A stretch of 64,000 bases of DNA from Ruegeria discodermiae (GTDB taxonomy: Bacteria; Pseudomonadota; Alphaproteobacteria; Rhodobacterales; Rhodobacteraceae). The stretch is from assembly GCF_030758345.1 (NCBI RefSeq), contig NZ_JAVAMO010000001.1, forward strand, positions 930,001-994,000, given 5' to 3'. The translations under genes were made by a program, and so were the position numbers. Below are positions 27,190 through 35,532 of this stretch, one piece after another. The first letter of the stretch is position 1, and each line of letters opens with the position of its first letter. The notes beneath the pieces are model-generated. The model did not search any database and was not told where the DNA came from. It worked only from the letters and a program-made list of their open reading frames with translations.

Positions 27190-28191
27190 ATGACCATTAA
27201 AGTAGGTATCAACGGGTTCGGTCGCATCGGCCGCTGCACCCTGTCCCATATCGCGGCATCGGGCCGCAACGATATCGAAGTGATCAAGGTCAATGCAACC
27301 GGCCCGCTGGAGACCTCGGCGCATCTGCTGAAATATGACAGCATCCATGGCCGCTTCCCCCGCGACATCATCGTCGACGAGAAGACCATGGATTTGGGCC
27401 GCGGCCCGATGCAGATGTTTTCGACCTATGACATGGGCCAGTTGGACTGGGAAGGCTGCGACGTGGTGCTGGAATGCACCGGCAAGTTCAATGACGGGCT
27501 CAAAGCCAACACCCATTTCGAGCGCGGCGCGCAGAAAGTGCTGCTGTCGGCGCCTGGCAAGAATGTGGACAAGACCATCGTCTACGGTGTGAACGACGAA
27601 ACGCTGACGCCCGAGGATCGGATGATCTCGAACGGGTCCTGCACCACCAACTGCCTCGCGCCACTGGCCAAGGTGCTGGACCGCGCGATCGGGATCGAGC
27701 ATGGCATCATGACCACGATCCACGCCTATACCGGCGACCAGCCGACGCTGGATCGCCGTCACGACGACCTCTACCGCGCCCGCGCCGCCGCAATGGCGAT
27801 GATCCCGACCTCGACCGGGGCCGCCAAGGCGCTGGGTGAGGTTCTGCCAAACCTCAAGGGGCGCTTGGACGGCTCGGCCATTCGCGTGCCGACCCCGAAT
27901 GTCTCGGCCGTTGATCTGACTTTCCGCGCCTCGCGCGATGTGACCCGCGAAGAGGTGAACGCCATCGTGGCCGAAGCCGCACAGGGCCCGATGTCGCGGG
28001 TGTTGGGCTATGAGCCAGCGCCGCTGGTTTCGGTCGATTTCAACCATTCCGAGGAAAGCTCGATCTTTGCGCCCGATCTGACCCGCGTGGTCGATGACCG
28101 CATGGTGCGGGTGCTGGCTTGGTATGACAATGAATGGGGTTTCTCGGTCCGGATGGCAGACGTCGCGGTCGCCATGGGTCGCTTGAATTGA
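27190..28191 (+). CDS. gap: Type I glyceraldehyde-3-phosphate dehydrogenase
   Basis: 333-residue glycolytic/gluconeogenic enzyme. The Rossmann start INGFGRIGR and the catalytic Cys151 in SNGSCTTNCLAP are clear. Where NAD-specific enzymes have the pair Asn-Asp after the second beta strand, this protein has Asn-Ala (VIKVNATGPLE). That pattern is seen in GapB-like, NADP-using or gluconeogenic forms. The ATG at 27190 follows TGGAG by 7 nt and gives the normal N-terminus; an earlier in-frame ATG at 27157 lacks this. A palindromic operator lies upstream and a 16-bp terminator downstream. Confidence 0.95.
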   Translation: MTIKVGINGFGRIGRCTLSHIAASGRNDIEVIKVNATGPLETSAHLLKYDSIHGRFPRDIIVDEKTMDLGRGPMQMFSTYDMGQLDWEGCDVVLECTGKFNDGLKANTHFERGAQKVLLSAPGKNVDKTIVYGVNDETLTPEDRMISNGSCTTNCLAPLAKVLDRAIGIEHGIMTTIHAYTGDQPTLDRRHDDLYRARAAAMAMIPTSTGAAKALGEVLPNLKGRLDGSAIRVPTPNVSAVDLTFRASRDVTREEVNAIVAEAAQGPMSRVLGYEPAPLVSVDFNHSEESSIFAPDLTRVVDDRMVRVLAWYDNEWGFSVRMADVAVAMGRLN

Positions 28192-28210
28192 ACCTATTAA
28201 GCGCTTGAGA

Positions 28211-28247
28211 AAAAACGCCCGCTCAGGTTATCTGAGCGGGCGTTTTT
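28211..28247 (+). terminator. Strong Rho-independent terminator after gap
   Basis: Sixteen-bp perfect stem AAAAACGCCCGCTCAG / CTGAGCGGGCGTTTTT with loop GTTAT. The stem itself supplies the T run. Confidence 0.95.
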
Positions 28248-28266
28248 CATTTCTCCCGAGGGCTGG

Positions 28267-28410
28267 ATGACAAATCAGATTGCCATTTGGCTTGCCGGTC
28301 TGCTGCTGGTCGCCGTGGTCGGAGATGTCATGCTGTTCGGGACCGAGCATCTTCTGTTTCTGGGCCGCAAACTGTATGATCTGCTGCAATGGCTGGCCTT
28401 TTGGCGCTGA
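28267..28410 (+). CDS. Small single-pass membrane protein, 47 aa
   Basis: ATG at 28267 preceded by GAGGG at 5 nt, stop TGA at 28408-28410. The product starts MTNQIAIWLAGLLLVAVVGD, one TM helix, and ends in LYDLLQWLAFWR. Aromatic-rich tails of this kind recur in small Rhodobacterales proteins next to gap (from memory, not checked). It is too short for most gene callers, but the RBS, helix and clean stop make it likely real. Function unknown. Confidence 0.65.
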   Translation: MTNQIAIWLAGLLLVAVVGDVMLFGTEHLLFLGRKLYDLLQWLAFWR

Positions 28411-28413
28411 GGG

Positions 28414-28728
28414 TCAGAGCGGGACCTTTCGAACCACGCTGGTACTGCCCTGCCCCCGGGCGCGCGTATAGCGCATCTGATCGCCGCAAATCTCGATGAT
28501 TTCGCAATCGGTTTCGGGGGGCTCGTCGTCGAAGATCAACGTGCGGCAAAAACAACTGTCTTTCCAGACCCAGCGGCCCTCGAATGTCTCGCCCTCCGCA
28601 GTACCGGAAAAACCGCCATCCGCACGGATCACGAAGCGCAGCCCGTCGCCCTCGAACCGGCTCTGGGCGACATAGCGGCAGAAGGCCTCGCGGGTGCGGA
28701 TGCGGGTCCAACTATCGGTCACAGACAC
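28414..28728 (-). CDS. Hypothetical protein, 104 aa
   Basis: Soluble, beta-rich sequence without signal peptide. It starts MSVTDSWTRIRTREAF and contains GGFSGTAEGETFEGRWVWKD and a Cys pair (DSCFCRT). The composition suggests a small beta-barrel, lipocalin-like, but no family is recognised. It is convergent with the 47-residue protein and sits 12 nt after coaD on the same strand, so it is probably cotranscribed with coaD. Confidence 0.6.
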   Translation of the reverse strand: MSVTDSWTRIRTREAFCRYVAQSRFEGDGLRFVIRADGGFSGTAEGETFEGRWVWKDSCFCRTLIFDDEPPETDCEIIEICGDQMRYTRARGQGSTSVVRKVPL

Positions 28729-28740
28729 CAGCCGGGTCGA

Positions 28741-29235
28741 TCAGCGCGCCAGCCGTTCGAGCAGCGCGGCCTTGACCCGTGGCGGCACGAATTTCGACAC
28801 ATCCCCACCCAGCCGTGCGATTTCCTTGACCAGTTTCGAGGCGATCGCCTGATGCCGCAGATCCGCCATCAGGAACACGGTCTCGATCGTGTCATCCAAT
28901 GCCCGGTTCATGCCAACCATCTGATATTCATACTCGAAATCAGCCACGGCGCGCAGCCCGCGCACGATGGTCTGCGCGCCGACGTCGCGCGCGCAATCGA
29001 TCAGCAGGTTTTCAAACGGATGCGCGACGATTTCGGTGCCCGTCTCCTGGCTGAGCGCGGCACATTCCGCCTCGATCATGGCGACGCGCTCTTCCAGCGT
29101 GAATAACGGCCCTTTGTCGCGATTGATTGCAACCCCGATCACCAGCCGGTCCACCATCAGAGCCGCCCGGCGGATGATATCGACATGGCCTAGCGTGATA
29201 GGGTCAAATGTTCCGGGATATAAAGCAGTTCTCAT
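28741..29235 (-). CDS. coaD: Phosphopantetheine adenylyltransferase
   Basis: 164-residue enzyme of coenzyme A synthesis. It transfers AMP from ATP to 4'-phosphopantetheine. The nucleotidyltransferase motif is at the N-terminus (YPGTFDPITLGHVDII), and the conserved RGLRAVADFEYE block and the C-terminal FLMADLRHQAIASK region are present. The ATG at 29235 gives the canonical start; in-frame codons upstream are not CoaD-like. Cytosolic; assignment secure. Confidence 0.96.
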   Translation of the reverse strand: MRTALYPGTFDPITLGHVDIIRRAALMVDRLVIGVAINRDKGPLFTLEERVAMIEAECAALSQETGTEIVAHPFENLLIDCARDVGAQTIVRGLRAVADFEYEYQMVGMNRALDDTIETVFLMADLRHQAIASKLVKEIARLGGDVSKFVPPRVKAALLERLAR

Positions 29236-29304
29236 GGCAGACCTCTGCGCAACAAAATTGCGCGGCAAGGAACCACATGCGGCCCCCGAGCGCAATATGG
29301 CAAA

Positions 29305-29739
29305 TCAGTGCCCCATGATCATGCCCTGAAGCGCGTCCTTTTCCATCGCAAGTTCAGACAATTGCGCCTTGACCACATCCCCCAGCGTCACGATGCCGAT
29401 CAGCTTGCCATCCTCGACAACCGGCATGTGGCGGAACCGCCCTTCGGTCATCTGCTCCAGGATATCCTGAACGCTGGAATCTCGGGTACAGGTGACGAGG
29501 TCGCTGGTCATGTATTCACTCACCGGCTGGTTCAGGCAGCCGCTGCCGCTGGCGCCAAGCTCGCGCACGATGTCGCGCTCAGACAGGATGCCGTCCGGTG
29601 TTTCCCCGTCATCAGAGACCATCACGGTGCCGATGCGTTTCTCGGCCAGAACCTGTGCCGCTTCGGACACCAATGTCGATGCCTTCACGGTCACCACGCC
29701 GGAATCGGCCTTGGATTTCAGGATTGCCTGGACAAGCAT
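29305..29739 (-). CDS. CBS domain-containing protein
   Basis: 144-residue protein made of a tandem CBS (Bateman) module, residues 10-70 and 75-130. Typical strands VVTVKASTLVSEAAQVLAEKRIG and FRHMPVVEDGKLIGIVTLGDVV can be seen. Such stand-alone modules bind adenosine nucleotides and regulate partners; none is identified. The ATG at 29739 follows GAGGTG at good spacing. coaD follows after 69 nt and the LysR gene precedes it. Confidence 0.88.
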   Translation of the reverse strand: MLVQAILKSKADSGVVTVKASTLVSEAAQVLAEKRIGTVMVSDDGETPDGILSERDIVRELGASGSGCLNQPVSEYMTSDLVTCTRDSSVQDILEQMTEGRFRHMPVVEDGKLIGIVTLGDVVKAQLSELAMEKDALQGMIMGH

Positions 29740-29798
29740 TTGCAGCACCTCGGTATTATTCCTGTATCCCCAGAGCGTTGCCCCTTGGCCGCGTTCTG

Positions 29799-30695
29799 TC
29801 AAGTCAGCCCTTCCAACCGGGCCACTTCGTCGCGTATCCCGGCGCTCAGCGCGGCGGCAAAGCGGTTCAGGCGCGCGCTGCGCCGGTCCCCCTGATGGCG
29901 GACCAGATAGAAACTGCGCGTCAGGCTGATCTGATCCGGCAGCACCTTGGCCAACCGCCCATGCGAAGGCAGCGTGAAATCATGCGCCACACACAGGCCG
30001 GTAGCCTGCGCCACCAGACGCAATTGCACCGAAACCGCATTTGAGGCCAGCGCGACACGCTTGACGCCAAGGTCAGTCAGGTAGTCCAACTCGCGGTCAA
30101 AGATCATGTCCGGAATATAACCGATCATCGGGTGCCCGCCCAGATCTTCAATCGCCTTTATGTCCGGGTAGCGGCGCAGATAACGACGATGGGCGACCAG
30201 ATGCAGCTTATAGTCTGTGATCTTCTGCACCAGCAATTGCCCTGCCGTGGGCGGGCTGACCGTGATCGCCATATCCGCTTCGCGCCGCGACAGGTTGATG
30301 ACCCGAGGCAAGGCGAGGATTTGAATGTCGAGATCGGGGTTGGTGGCGCTGATCCGGGTACAAACCTGCGGCAGAAGGTAGTTGGCGCAGCCATCCGGAG
30401 CGCCGATGCGAATCTGCCCGCTCAGCCGATCTGCCGGACCGGTCAGCGCCTCTGCTGCAGCTCGCATCGCCTCTTCGGCCTGTTCGCCATGGCTCAGCAA
30501 CCGCTCGCCCGCCGCGCTCAGCGCATAGCCCTGGGGCGATTTCACAAAAAGTGATGCGTCCAGCGCCGCCTCCAGCCGGGCAATGCGGCGGCCCACAGTG
30601 GCCGGGTCCATCTTGAGGATACGCCCCGCCGCTGACAGGCTTTCCTCGCGCGCCACCGCCAGAAACACCTTCATATCGTCCCAATGCGGCTCCAT
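29799..30695 (-). CDS. LysR family transcriptional regulator (probable mmsA regulator)
   Basis: 298 residues: an N-terminal HTH in which ILKMDPATVGRRIARLEAAL fits the LysR recognition helix, then a substrate-binding domain. It is divergent from mmsA, and a perfect 12-bp palindrome lies in the 104-bp gap between the two starts, so control of mmsA is likely. The ATG at 30695 is preferred over the overlapping GTG at 30698 because of AAGGG six nt upstream. The inducer is unknown; a branched-chain or propanoyl metabolite would suit the neighbour. Confidence 0.88.
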   Translation of the reverse strand: MEPHWDDMKVFLAVAREESLSAAGRILKMDPATVGRRIARLEAALDASLFVKSPQGYALSAAGERLLSHGEQAEEAMRAAAEALTGPADRLSGQIRIGAPDGCANYLLPQVCTRISATNPDLDIQILALPRVINLSRREADMAITVSPPTAGQLLVQKITDYKLHLVAHRRYLRRYPDIKAIEDLGGHPMIGYIPDMIFDRELDYLTDLGVKRVALASNAVSVQLRLVAQATGLCVAHDFTLPSHGRLAKVLPDQISLTRSFYLVRHQGDRRSARLNRFAAALSAGIRDEVARLEGLT

Positions 30696-30707
30696 CACCT
30701 GCCCTTC

Positions 30708-30719
30708 TGCAAATTTGCA
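30708..30719. promoter_or_regulatory. Palindromic operator between lysR and mmsA
   Basis: TGCAAATTTGCA is a perfect 12-bp palindrome, extended on one side to TTGCAAAA, and lies 12 nt from the LysR start. A further TTTTTGCAAG copy of the half-site stands at about 30745. The AT-rich symmetric sequence is typical of LysR recognition sites. Confidence 0.55.
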
Positions 30720-30799
30720 AAACCTTTTTGAAATCTTGCCTCTGTTCAGTGGATTTTTGCAAGCCTATCCTGCCCCCAAATCTGATCGGAGGAGACCCC

Positions 30800-32299
30800 A
30801 TGCAGGAGCTGACCCATTATCTGAACGGTGAACATGTCAAAGGCGGCTCGGGCCGTTTTGCGGATGTGTTCAACCCCGCCACCGGCGACGTGCAGGCGAA
30901 AGTGCCGCTGGCCAGCGCTGACGAGGTCGCCAGGGCCGTCGAAATCGCCGCCGCAGCGCAGCCTGCCTGGGGCGCAACCAACCCGCAACGCCGCGCGCGG
31001 GTGATGATGAAATTTGTCGATCTGCTGAACCGCGATATGGACAAGCTGGCCGAGGCGCTCAGCCGCGAGCATGGCAAAACCGTCCCCGATGCCAAGGGTG
31101 ACGTGCAGCGTGGGCTTGAAGTGGTAGAATACTGCATCGGCGCGCCGCAACTGCTGAAAGGCGAATTCACCGACAGCGCGGGCCCCGGAATCGACATGTA
31201 TTCCATGCGTCAGGCGCTGGGTGTCACGGCCGGCATCACGCCCTTCAACTTCCCCGCCATGATCCCGATGTGGATGTTCGCCCCCGCCATCGTCTGCGGT
31301 AACGCCTTCATCCTGAAACCCTCCGAGCGCGACCCCTCCGTGCCGCTGATGCTGGCCGAATTGCTGGAAGAGGCCGGGCTGCCCAAGGGCATCCTGCAGG
31401 TGGTCAACGGCGACAAGGAGGCGGTGGATGCTATCCTGCACCATCCGGTGATCCAATCGGTGGGTTTCGTGGGCTCCACCCCCATCGCCGAATATATCTA
31501 CGGCACCGGCTGCGCCCAGGGCAAACGCGTGCAGTGTTTCGGCGGCGCCAAGAACCACATGATCGTGATGCCCGATGCCGACATGGATCAGGCCGCCGAC
31601 GCGCTGGTCGGCGCGGGGTATGGCGCAGCGGGCGAGCGCTGCATGGCAATCTCGGTCGCGGTCCCGGTGGGTGACGAGACCGCCGACCGGCTGATCGACA
31701 AGCTTGTGCCGCGCATCGAGAAGCTGAAAGTGGGGCCTTACATGGCGGGAAATGACGTGGATTACGGCCCGGTCGTGACCGCCGCCGCCAAGGCCAATAT
31801 CGAACGTCTGGTACAATCCGGGGTCGATCAGGGTGCGAAACTGGTGGTCGATGGGCGCGATTTCAGCCTGCAAGGCTATGAGGACGGCTTCTTTGTCGGC
31901 CCGCACCTCTTCGACAACGTGACCAAAGATATGGACATCTACAAAACCGAGATCTTCGGCCCCGTCCTCTCCACCGTGCGTGCGCAAAGCTATGAAGAGG
32001 CGATCGGGCTGGCCATGGACCACGAATATGGCAATGGCACGGCGATCTTCACCCGCGACGGCGACACCGCCCGCGATTTCGCCAACCGGATCAATATCGG
32101 CATGGTCGGCATCAACGTCCCGATCCCGGTGCCGCTGGCCTATCACACGTTCGGCGGCTGGAAGAAATCGGTCTTTGGCGATCTGAACCAGCACGGACCG
32201 GACGCGTTCAAATTCTACACCCGCACCAAAACCATCACCTCGCGCTGGCCCAGCGGGATCAAGGAAGGCGGCGAGTTCAACTTCAAAGCCATGGACTGA
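30800..32299 (+). CDS. mmsA: CoA-acylating methylmalonate-semialdehyde dehydrogenase
   Basis: 499-residue aldehyde dehydrogenase superfamily member. It converts methylmalonate or malonate semialdehyde to propanoyl-CoA or acetyl-CoA in valine and inositol breakdown. The oxidising site has GYGAAGERCMA (about residues 272-282, with catalytic Cys), FGGAKNHMIVMPDADMDQA, and the family-typical VPIPVPLAYHTFGGWK. The ATG at 30800 follows GGAGGAG. It is divergent from a LysR gene and ends in a hairpin. No mmsB or other valine-pathway genes are adjacent. Confidence 0.95.
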   Translation: MQELTHYLNGEHVKGGSGRFADVFNPATGDVQAKVPLASADEVARAVEIAAAAQPAWGATNPQRRARVMMKFVDLLNRDMDKLAEALSREHGKTVPDAKGDVQRGLEVVEYCIGAPQLLKGEFTDSAGPGIDMYSMRQALGVTAGITPFNFPAMIPMWMFAPAIVCGNAFILKPSERDPSVPLMLAELLEEAGLPKGILQVVNGDKEAVDAILHHPVIQSVGFVGSTPIAEYIYGTGCAQGKRVQCFGGAKNHMIVMPDADMDQAADALVGAGYGAAGERCMAISVAVPVGDETADRLIDKLVPRIEKLKVGPYMAGNDVDYGPVVTAAAKANIERLVQSGVDQGAKLVVDGRDFSLQGYEDGFFVGPHLFDNVTKDMDIYKTEIFGPVLSTVRAQSYEEAIGLAMDHEYGNGTAIFTRDGDTARDFANRINIGMVGINVPIPVPLAYHTFGGWKKSVFGDLNQHGPDAFKFYTRTKTITSRWPSGIKEGGEFNFKAMD

Positions 32300-32311
32300 C
32301 CCGCATAACAC

Positions 32312-32341
32312 ATGCTGTCCGGCCCCAAAGCCGGGCAGCAT
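32312..32341 (+). terminator. Hairpin after mmsA
   Basis: ATGCTGTCCGGC, loop CCCAAA, GCCGGGCAGCAT: 12-bp stem with one G-U pair; no T run. Confidence 0.6.
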
Positions 32342-32444
32342 CCTGCCGGATTGCGCGAAACAGGCCCCAATCACGCAGTTTTCAACAGCCCCCTCTGGTC
32401 AGACGCCCCGCGAACCCCTATTTTCGCGGCGAAGAATTGAGCAG

Positions 32445-33062
32445 ATGATGGAGGCACCCTTGCCCAACTCCAAGATCACCCGCCGTGGCACCCTGTTGGG
32501 CGTTGCCGCCACACTTGCGACCCCGGCGCTGCTGCGCGCCCAGAGCAGTGACGCCTTCCCCCAGACCGAGCAACCCATCAGCACCCAGGTGCCGGTGAAC
32601 CGCAATGTCTCGTCCTTCCGTCGCCAGAACTGGCAGGATCATTTCGACACGCTTGGCAAGGGCGCGCTCTTGGCCGATATCACCAGCCGGGCGGTGCATT
32701 ACTGGGGACCAGATGGCGAAACCTATCGCCTCTTCCCCTCATCCGTGCCGATGAGCGAGGAACTGACCAAGCGCGGCTATACCAAAGTGGTGCGCAAGAC
32801 CGAATTCCCAAGCTGGACGCCCACCGCCAACATGCGCGAGCGCGACCCGACCCTGCCCATCCGCATGGAAGGCGGCGATCCCGGCAACCCGCTGGGCACC
32901 CGGGCCATGTATCTCGGCTGGCCCGCCTATCTGGTCCATGGCACCCACGATACCCGCAAGATCGGACGGATGAGCTCGTCGGGCTGCATCGGCCTCTATA
33001 ACGAGCATGTGGAACAGCTCTACCCGCTGGTGCAGGTCGGCACCCAGGTCCGCCTGATCTAA
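32445..33062 (+). CDS. L,D-transpeptidase (YkuD domain), Tat-exported
   Basis: 205-residue periplasmic enzyme making 3-3 cross-links or anchoring proteins to peptidoglycan. The N-terminus has a twin-arginine-like signal (KITRRGTLLGVAATLATPAL) cut near residue 32. The YkuD core has His165 in LVHGTHD and Cys181 in SSSGCIGLYN. The usual SHGCIR signature is altered: Ser replaces His before GC and Gly replaces Arg after it. The Ser form is common in alphaproteobacteria; the Gly is less so. Second ATG at 32448 is an alternative start. Confidence 0.88.
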   Translation: MMEAPLPNSKITRRGTLLGVAATLATPALLRAQSSDAFPQTEQPISTQVPVNRNVSSFRRQNWQDHFDTLGKGALLADITSRAVHYWGPDGETYRLFPSSVPMSEELTKRGYTKVVRKTEFPSWTPTANMRERDPTLPIRMEGGDPGNPLGTRAMYLGWPAYLVHGTHDTRKIGRMSSSGCIGLYNEHVEQLYPLVQVGTQVRLI

Positions 33063-33171
33063 AACATTCCGGCGCTCGGAAACGCTGCGGGGTCTGGGGC
33101 AAAGCCCCAGCGCCTGCGTGGCGTGAACGCAAACAAAATCTGCGCGCCGCAGGCGCTCCTTTGGATCAGAC

Positions 33172-34023
33172 CTAGCGCTTGCGCACCCACAGGCTCTGCG
33201 CCCGCCCGCCCTGCAGGAACGGCAGCGCCTGCACCGCATCGGGTCGGTCCTGCTGCAGATGATATCCGGGCCAGAGAATCTCATACCCCCCACCCTGCAA
33301 CAGCGCATGCAGCATGTATTGCTCGCCCCAGGAGGGGCAGTCATAGAAGAACCGCTTGGGGTATTCATAGGGCAAAAAGACATCATGCACATGGATCACC
33401 ACGCCCGGCGCCAGCTGCGGAATGATATTGCAGAACAGATGTGCCACGTCATTGCCCAGACGCACCTGATGGCTGGAATCGATAAACAGCACATCGCCAG
33501 CCTCCAGCGTTGAAAACAGCGCCGGATCAACCTCTTCCACCCGCTTCTGTTCAAACGCATCCACCACATGGGCGATATCGGCGCGCGGATAAGGGTCGAT
33601 GGCGGTAATCTGCGTCTCCAGCCCGCCATCCAGCACCGCCTGCCGGCTCACGCGGGTCGAGTTGCCACAGCCCACCTCGATCACCCGCTTGGGCGCATAA
33701 CGGCGGATCATCAGATAGAGCGCATCCGCATCCGGGCGGTCATAATAGCCGTTGTGAGGCAGATAGCCGGTCTGGTTCCGGTCGGGATCCTGCAAAGCGT
33801 GCAGGCTCTCGGCGTGGGTGTCATATTCCGCCGCCAGAGGTGCGATATCAAACCCCTCCATCCCCGGAGACAGCGCATAGGCAGGCCGGGTCAACCCGCC
33901 GCGCCGCTCGAAGGCGACCAGCCGCTCGGTCTCGGCCATCTCATCCATCCGGTCGATGAGTTTCACATCAAACGGGTCGAGCAAAGCATTGAGTTTCGGG
34001 AATTTCCGCTTTTTCTTCTTCAC
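33172..34023 (-). CDS. Class I SAM-dependent methyltransferase-like protein
   Basis: 283-residue soluble protein. A basic N-terminus (KKKKRKFPK) is followed by a Rossmann core beginning RVIEVGCGNSTRVS (SAM motif I, about residue 112), then ITAIDPYPR and DVLFIDSSHQ (acidic post-motifs), as in the Methyltransf_24 group. The long C-terminal part has aromatic stretches (EYPKRFFYDCPSW). The acceptor is unknown; relatives act on sugars or glycans. It stands alone on the minus strand, with GC-rich hairpins in the gap after mmsA/ldt. Confidence 0.75.
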   Translation of the reverse strand: MKKKKRKFPKLNALLDPFDVKLIDRMDEMAETERLVAFERRGGLTRPAYALSPGMEGFDIAPLAAEYDTHAESLHALQDPDRNQTGYLPHNGYYDRPDADALYLMIRRYAPKRVIEVGCGNSTRVSRQAVLDGGLETQITAIDPYPRADIAHVVDAFEQKRVEEVDPALFSTLEAGDVLFIDSSHQVRLGNDVAHLFCNIIPQLAPGVVIHVHDVFLPYEYPKRFFYDCPSWGEQYMLHALLQGGGYEILWPGYHLQQDRPDAVQALPFLQGGRAQSLWVRKR

Positions 34024-34115
34024 GCCCTGCTCCTGATCCTGCGGGTTTCCGGCTCAATAGCGGGATTTGCCGGGATTTCAAACCCACCCCGTCAGGGCGC
34101 GCCTCCAGAGACGTG

Positions 34116-35369
34116 TTATGCCCTCAGCAGCGCCCCTTCCGCGTGGCGCACGAACGGGCGGGCGGGCGCGATGGGGTCCCCATCGGCGATTTCAGGGAAA
34201 ATCCCTATCAGTTCATCGTAACACGCGTGATCAGCCTGCAGGATATGTTTGCCCGCATAAAAGCTCTCCATTGGCGCATCTTCGCAGAACACGATTTCGT
34301 GCCGGTCGAACATCAGGTGGATATAGGTGACCTGATCGCAGAGTGCGGCGTGAATGCGATCGCCGTCACATAGATGCCGGGCTGCGCACAGCACTTCTGG
34401 TGCATGAAACAGCAGCTCGCATCTCCAGCCCGAAAGCAGCACGCGATGCTGGGGCGAGACCCGGACAGGCCGGTCATTTCCGATGGTACCGGGCGCAAAA
34501 CGGATCGGTGCATGCCGACCCCGCCCGGCCACCCTGCGCCTGCCGATCCATCGGATGGGTTGCGGGCCATGATCCAGCGTCTCCACCAGATCGCCGACCT
34601 GCAGCGTTTCAATCGCGCGCTCACCAACCGGCGTTCGCATCATCGTGCCTTCGGTGAAACAGGCAATTTCGACATTCTCGATATTTGTGTAGGTAAAGCT
34701 GTTTGCACCACCTGGCAAATCAACCGTGCCGCCGGTGGCGCCCGGAAAGAAGGGCGTGACGGTCGAGCCCCTGGGCACAATCAGCGTGTCGTTCCCGTTG
34801 CCGCCATTCACAAAACTGGTATTCAATCCGGCATGGATTTCGTCGGCGCCGCCGCCGCCTTCTAGGTTGCCGCTGCCATCCTCGGCAAAAAGTGTGTCGC
34901 GTCCTCCGCCGCCGTTGAGATTGTTGTTCCCCGATCCGCCCCGCAAGACGTCGCGACCCTGACGGCCAAAGATGTTGTTGTCACCCGTTCCGCCCTGCAA
35001 CGTGTCATTGTCGCGCCCGCCATCGATGGTACCACCGCTGCTGCCACTATCGGTGAACGAATCGTCGCCGCGATCGCCGAAATAGCCACTCGCATCCAAC
35101 CCGACCGAGCCGCTGACATTGTCGTCATTGTTGTTGCCGGTGTATTCGACAAATTCACTGAACGAGCCCGAAGCGATATCGGCGTTGGTGTAGGTGGTCA
35201 CCGCCCCAGTATTGGTATTGGTGAAGGTGATCGAGCTACCGGTCATGGTGACCTGGAACGCGTTACTGATCCCGGACACATCGATGGTGCTGTCCGGCCC
35301 GATATCCAACCCGGCCCAGAAGGCCGCGTTGTTGATATCGGCATTGGTCAACGTCAGAAAAACAGGCAT
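34116..35369 (-). CDS. RTX-like repeat protein with C-terminal Hint domain
   Basis: 417-residue, acidic, probably type I secreted protein. Residues 85-205 contain Gly/Asp-rich nonapeptide-like repeats (GGRDNDTLQGGTGDN, GGGGRDTLFAEDG) expected to bind calcium. From about residue 237 a Hint_2 domain starts with ACFTEGTMMRTPVGE and continues with QVGDLVETLDHGPQPIRWIG. No signal peptide is present. The Hint part ends the protein without a C-extein, so cis-splicing is not expected, but self-cleavage or autoprocessing is possible. Such repeat/Hint proteins are a hallmark of Roseobacter genomes. No secretion genes are adjacent. Confidence 0.88.
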   Translation of the reverse strand: MPVFLTLTNADINNAAFWAGLDIGPDSTIDVSGISNAFQVTMTGSSITFTNTNTGAVTTYTNADIASGSFSEFVEYTGNNNDDNVSGSVGLDASGYFGDRGDDSFTDSGSSGGTIDGGRDNDTLQGGTGDNNIFGRQGRDVLRGGSGNNNLNGGGGRDTLFAEDGSGNLEGGGGADEIHAGLNTSFVNGGNGNDTLIVPRGSTVTPFFPGATGGTVDLPGGANSFTYTNIENVEIACFTEGTMMRTPVGERAIETLQVGDLVETLDHGPQPIRWIGRRRVAGRGRHAPIRFAPGTIGNDRPVRVSPQHRVLLSGWRCELLFHAPEVLCAARHLCDGDRIHAALCDQVTYIHLMFDRHEIVFCEDAPMESFYAGKHILQADHACYDELIGIFPEIADGDPIAPARPFVRHAEGALLRA

Positions 35370-35532
35370 CTCGCGTCCAGCCCTGCAATCATTAAGTGTA
35401 TGGGCCTAGCCCACACCAGTCAGAATAGCTTGCCCGCTGGATTGAAGCCACCGGAATGCGCAGACATCACCAATCCGGGCAAAAAGCCCCCGACGTTGGA
35501 TTGCTGGCGATCCCAGCAGCTAGGTCGCTGGC

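Noticed and set aside
30746-32374. Long open frame (542 codons) antisense to mmsA
   Set aside because: His/Gly/Asp-rich composition of a GC-rich shadow frame, no family resemblance, and it lies fully opposite a clear dehydrogenase gene.
34862-35158. Repetitive GC-rich segment that could be taken for a tandem DNA repeat
   Set aside because: It encodes the RTX-like Gly/Asp repeats of the Hint protein; the repetition is at protein level.
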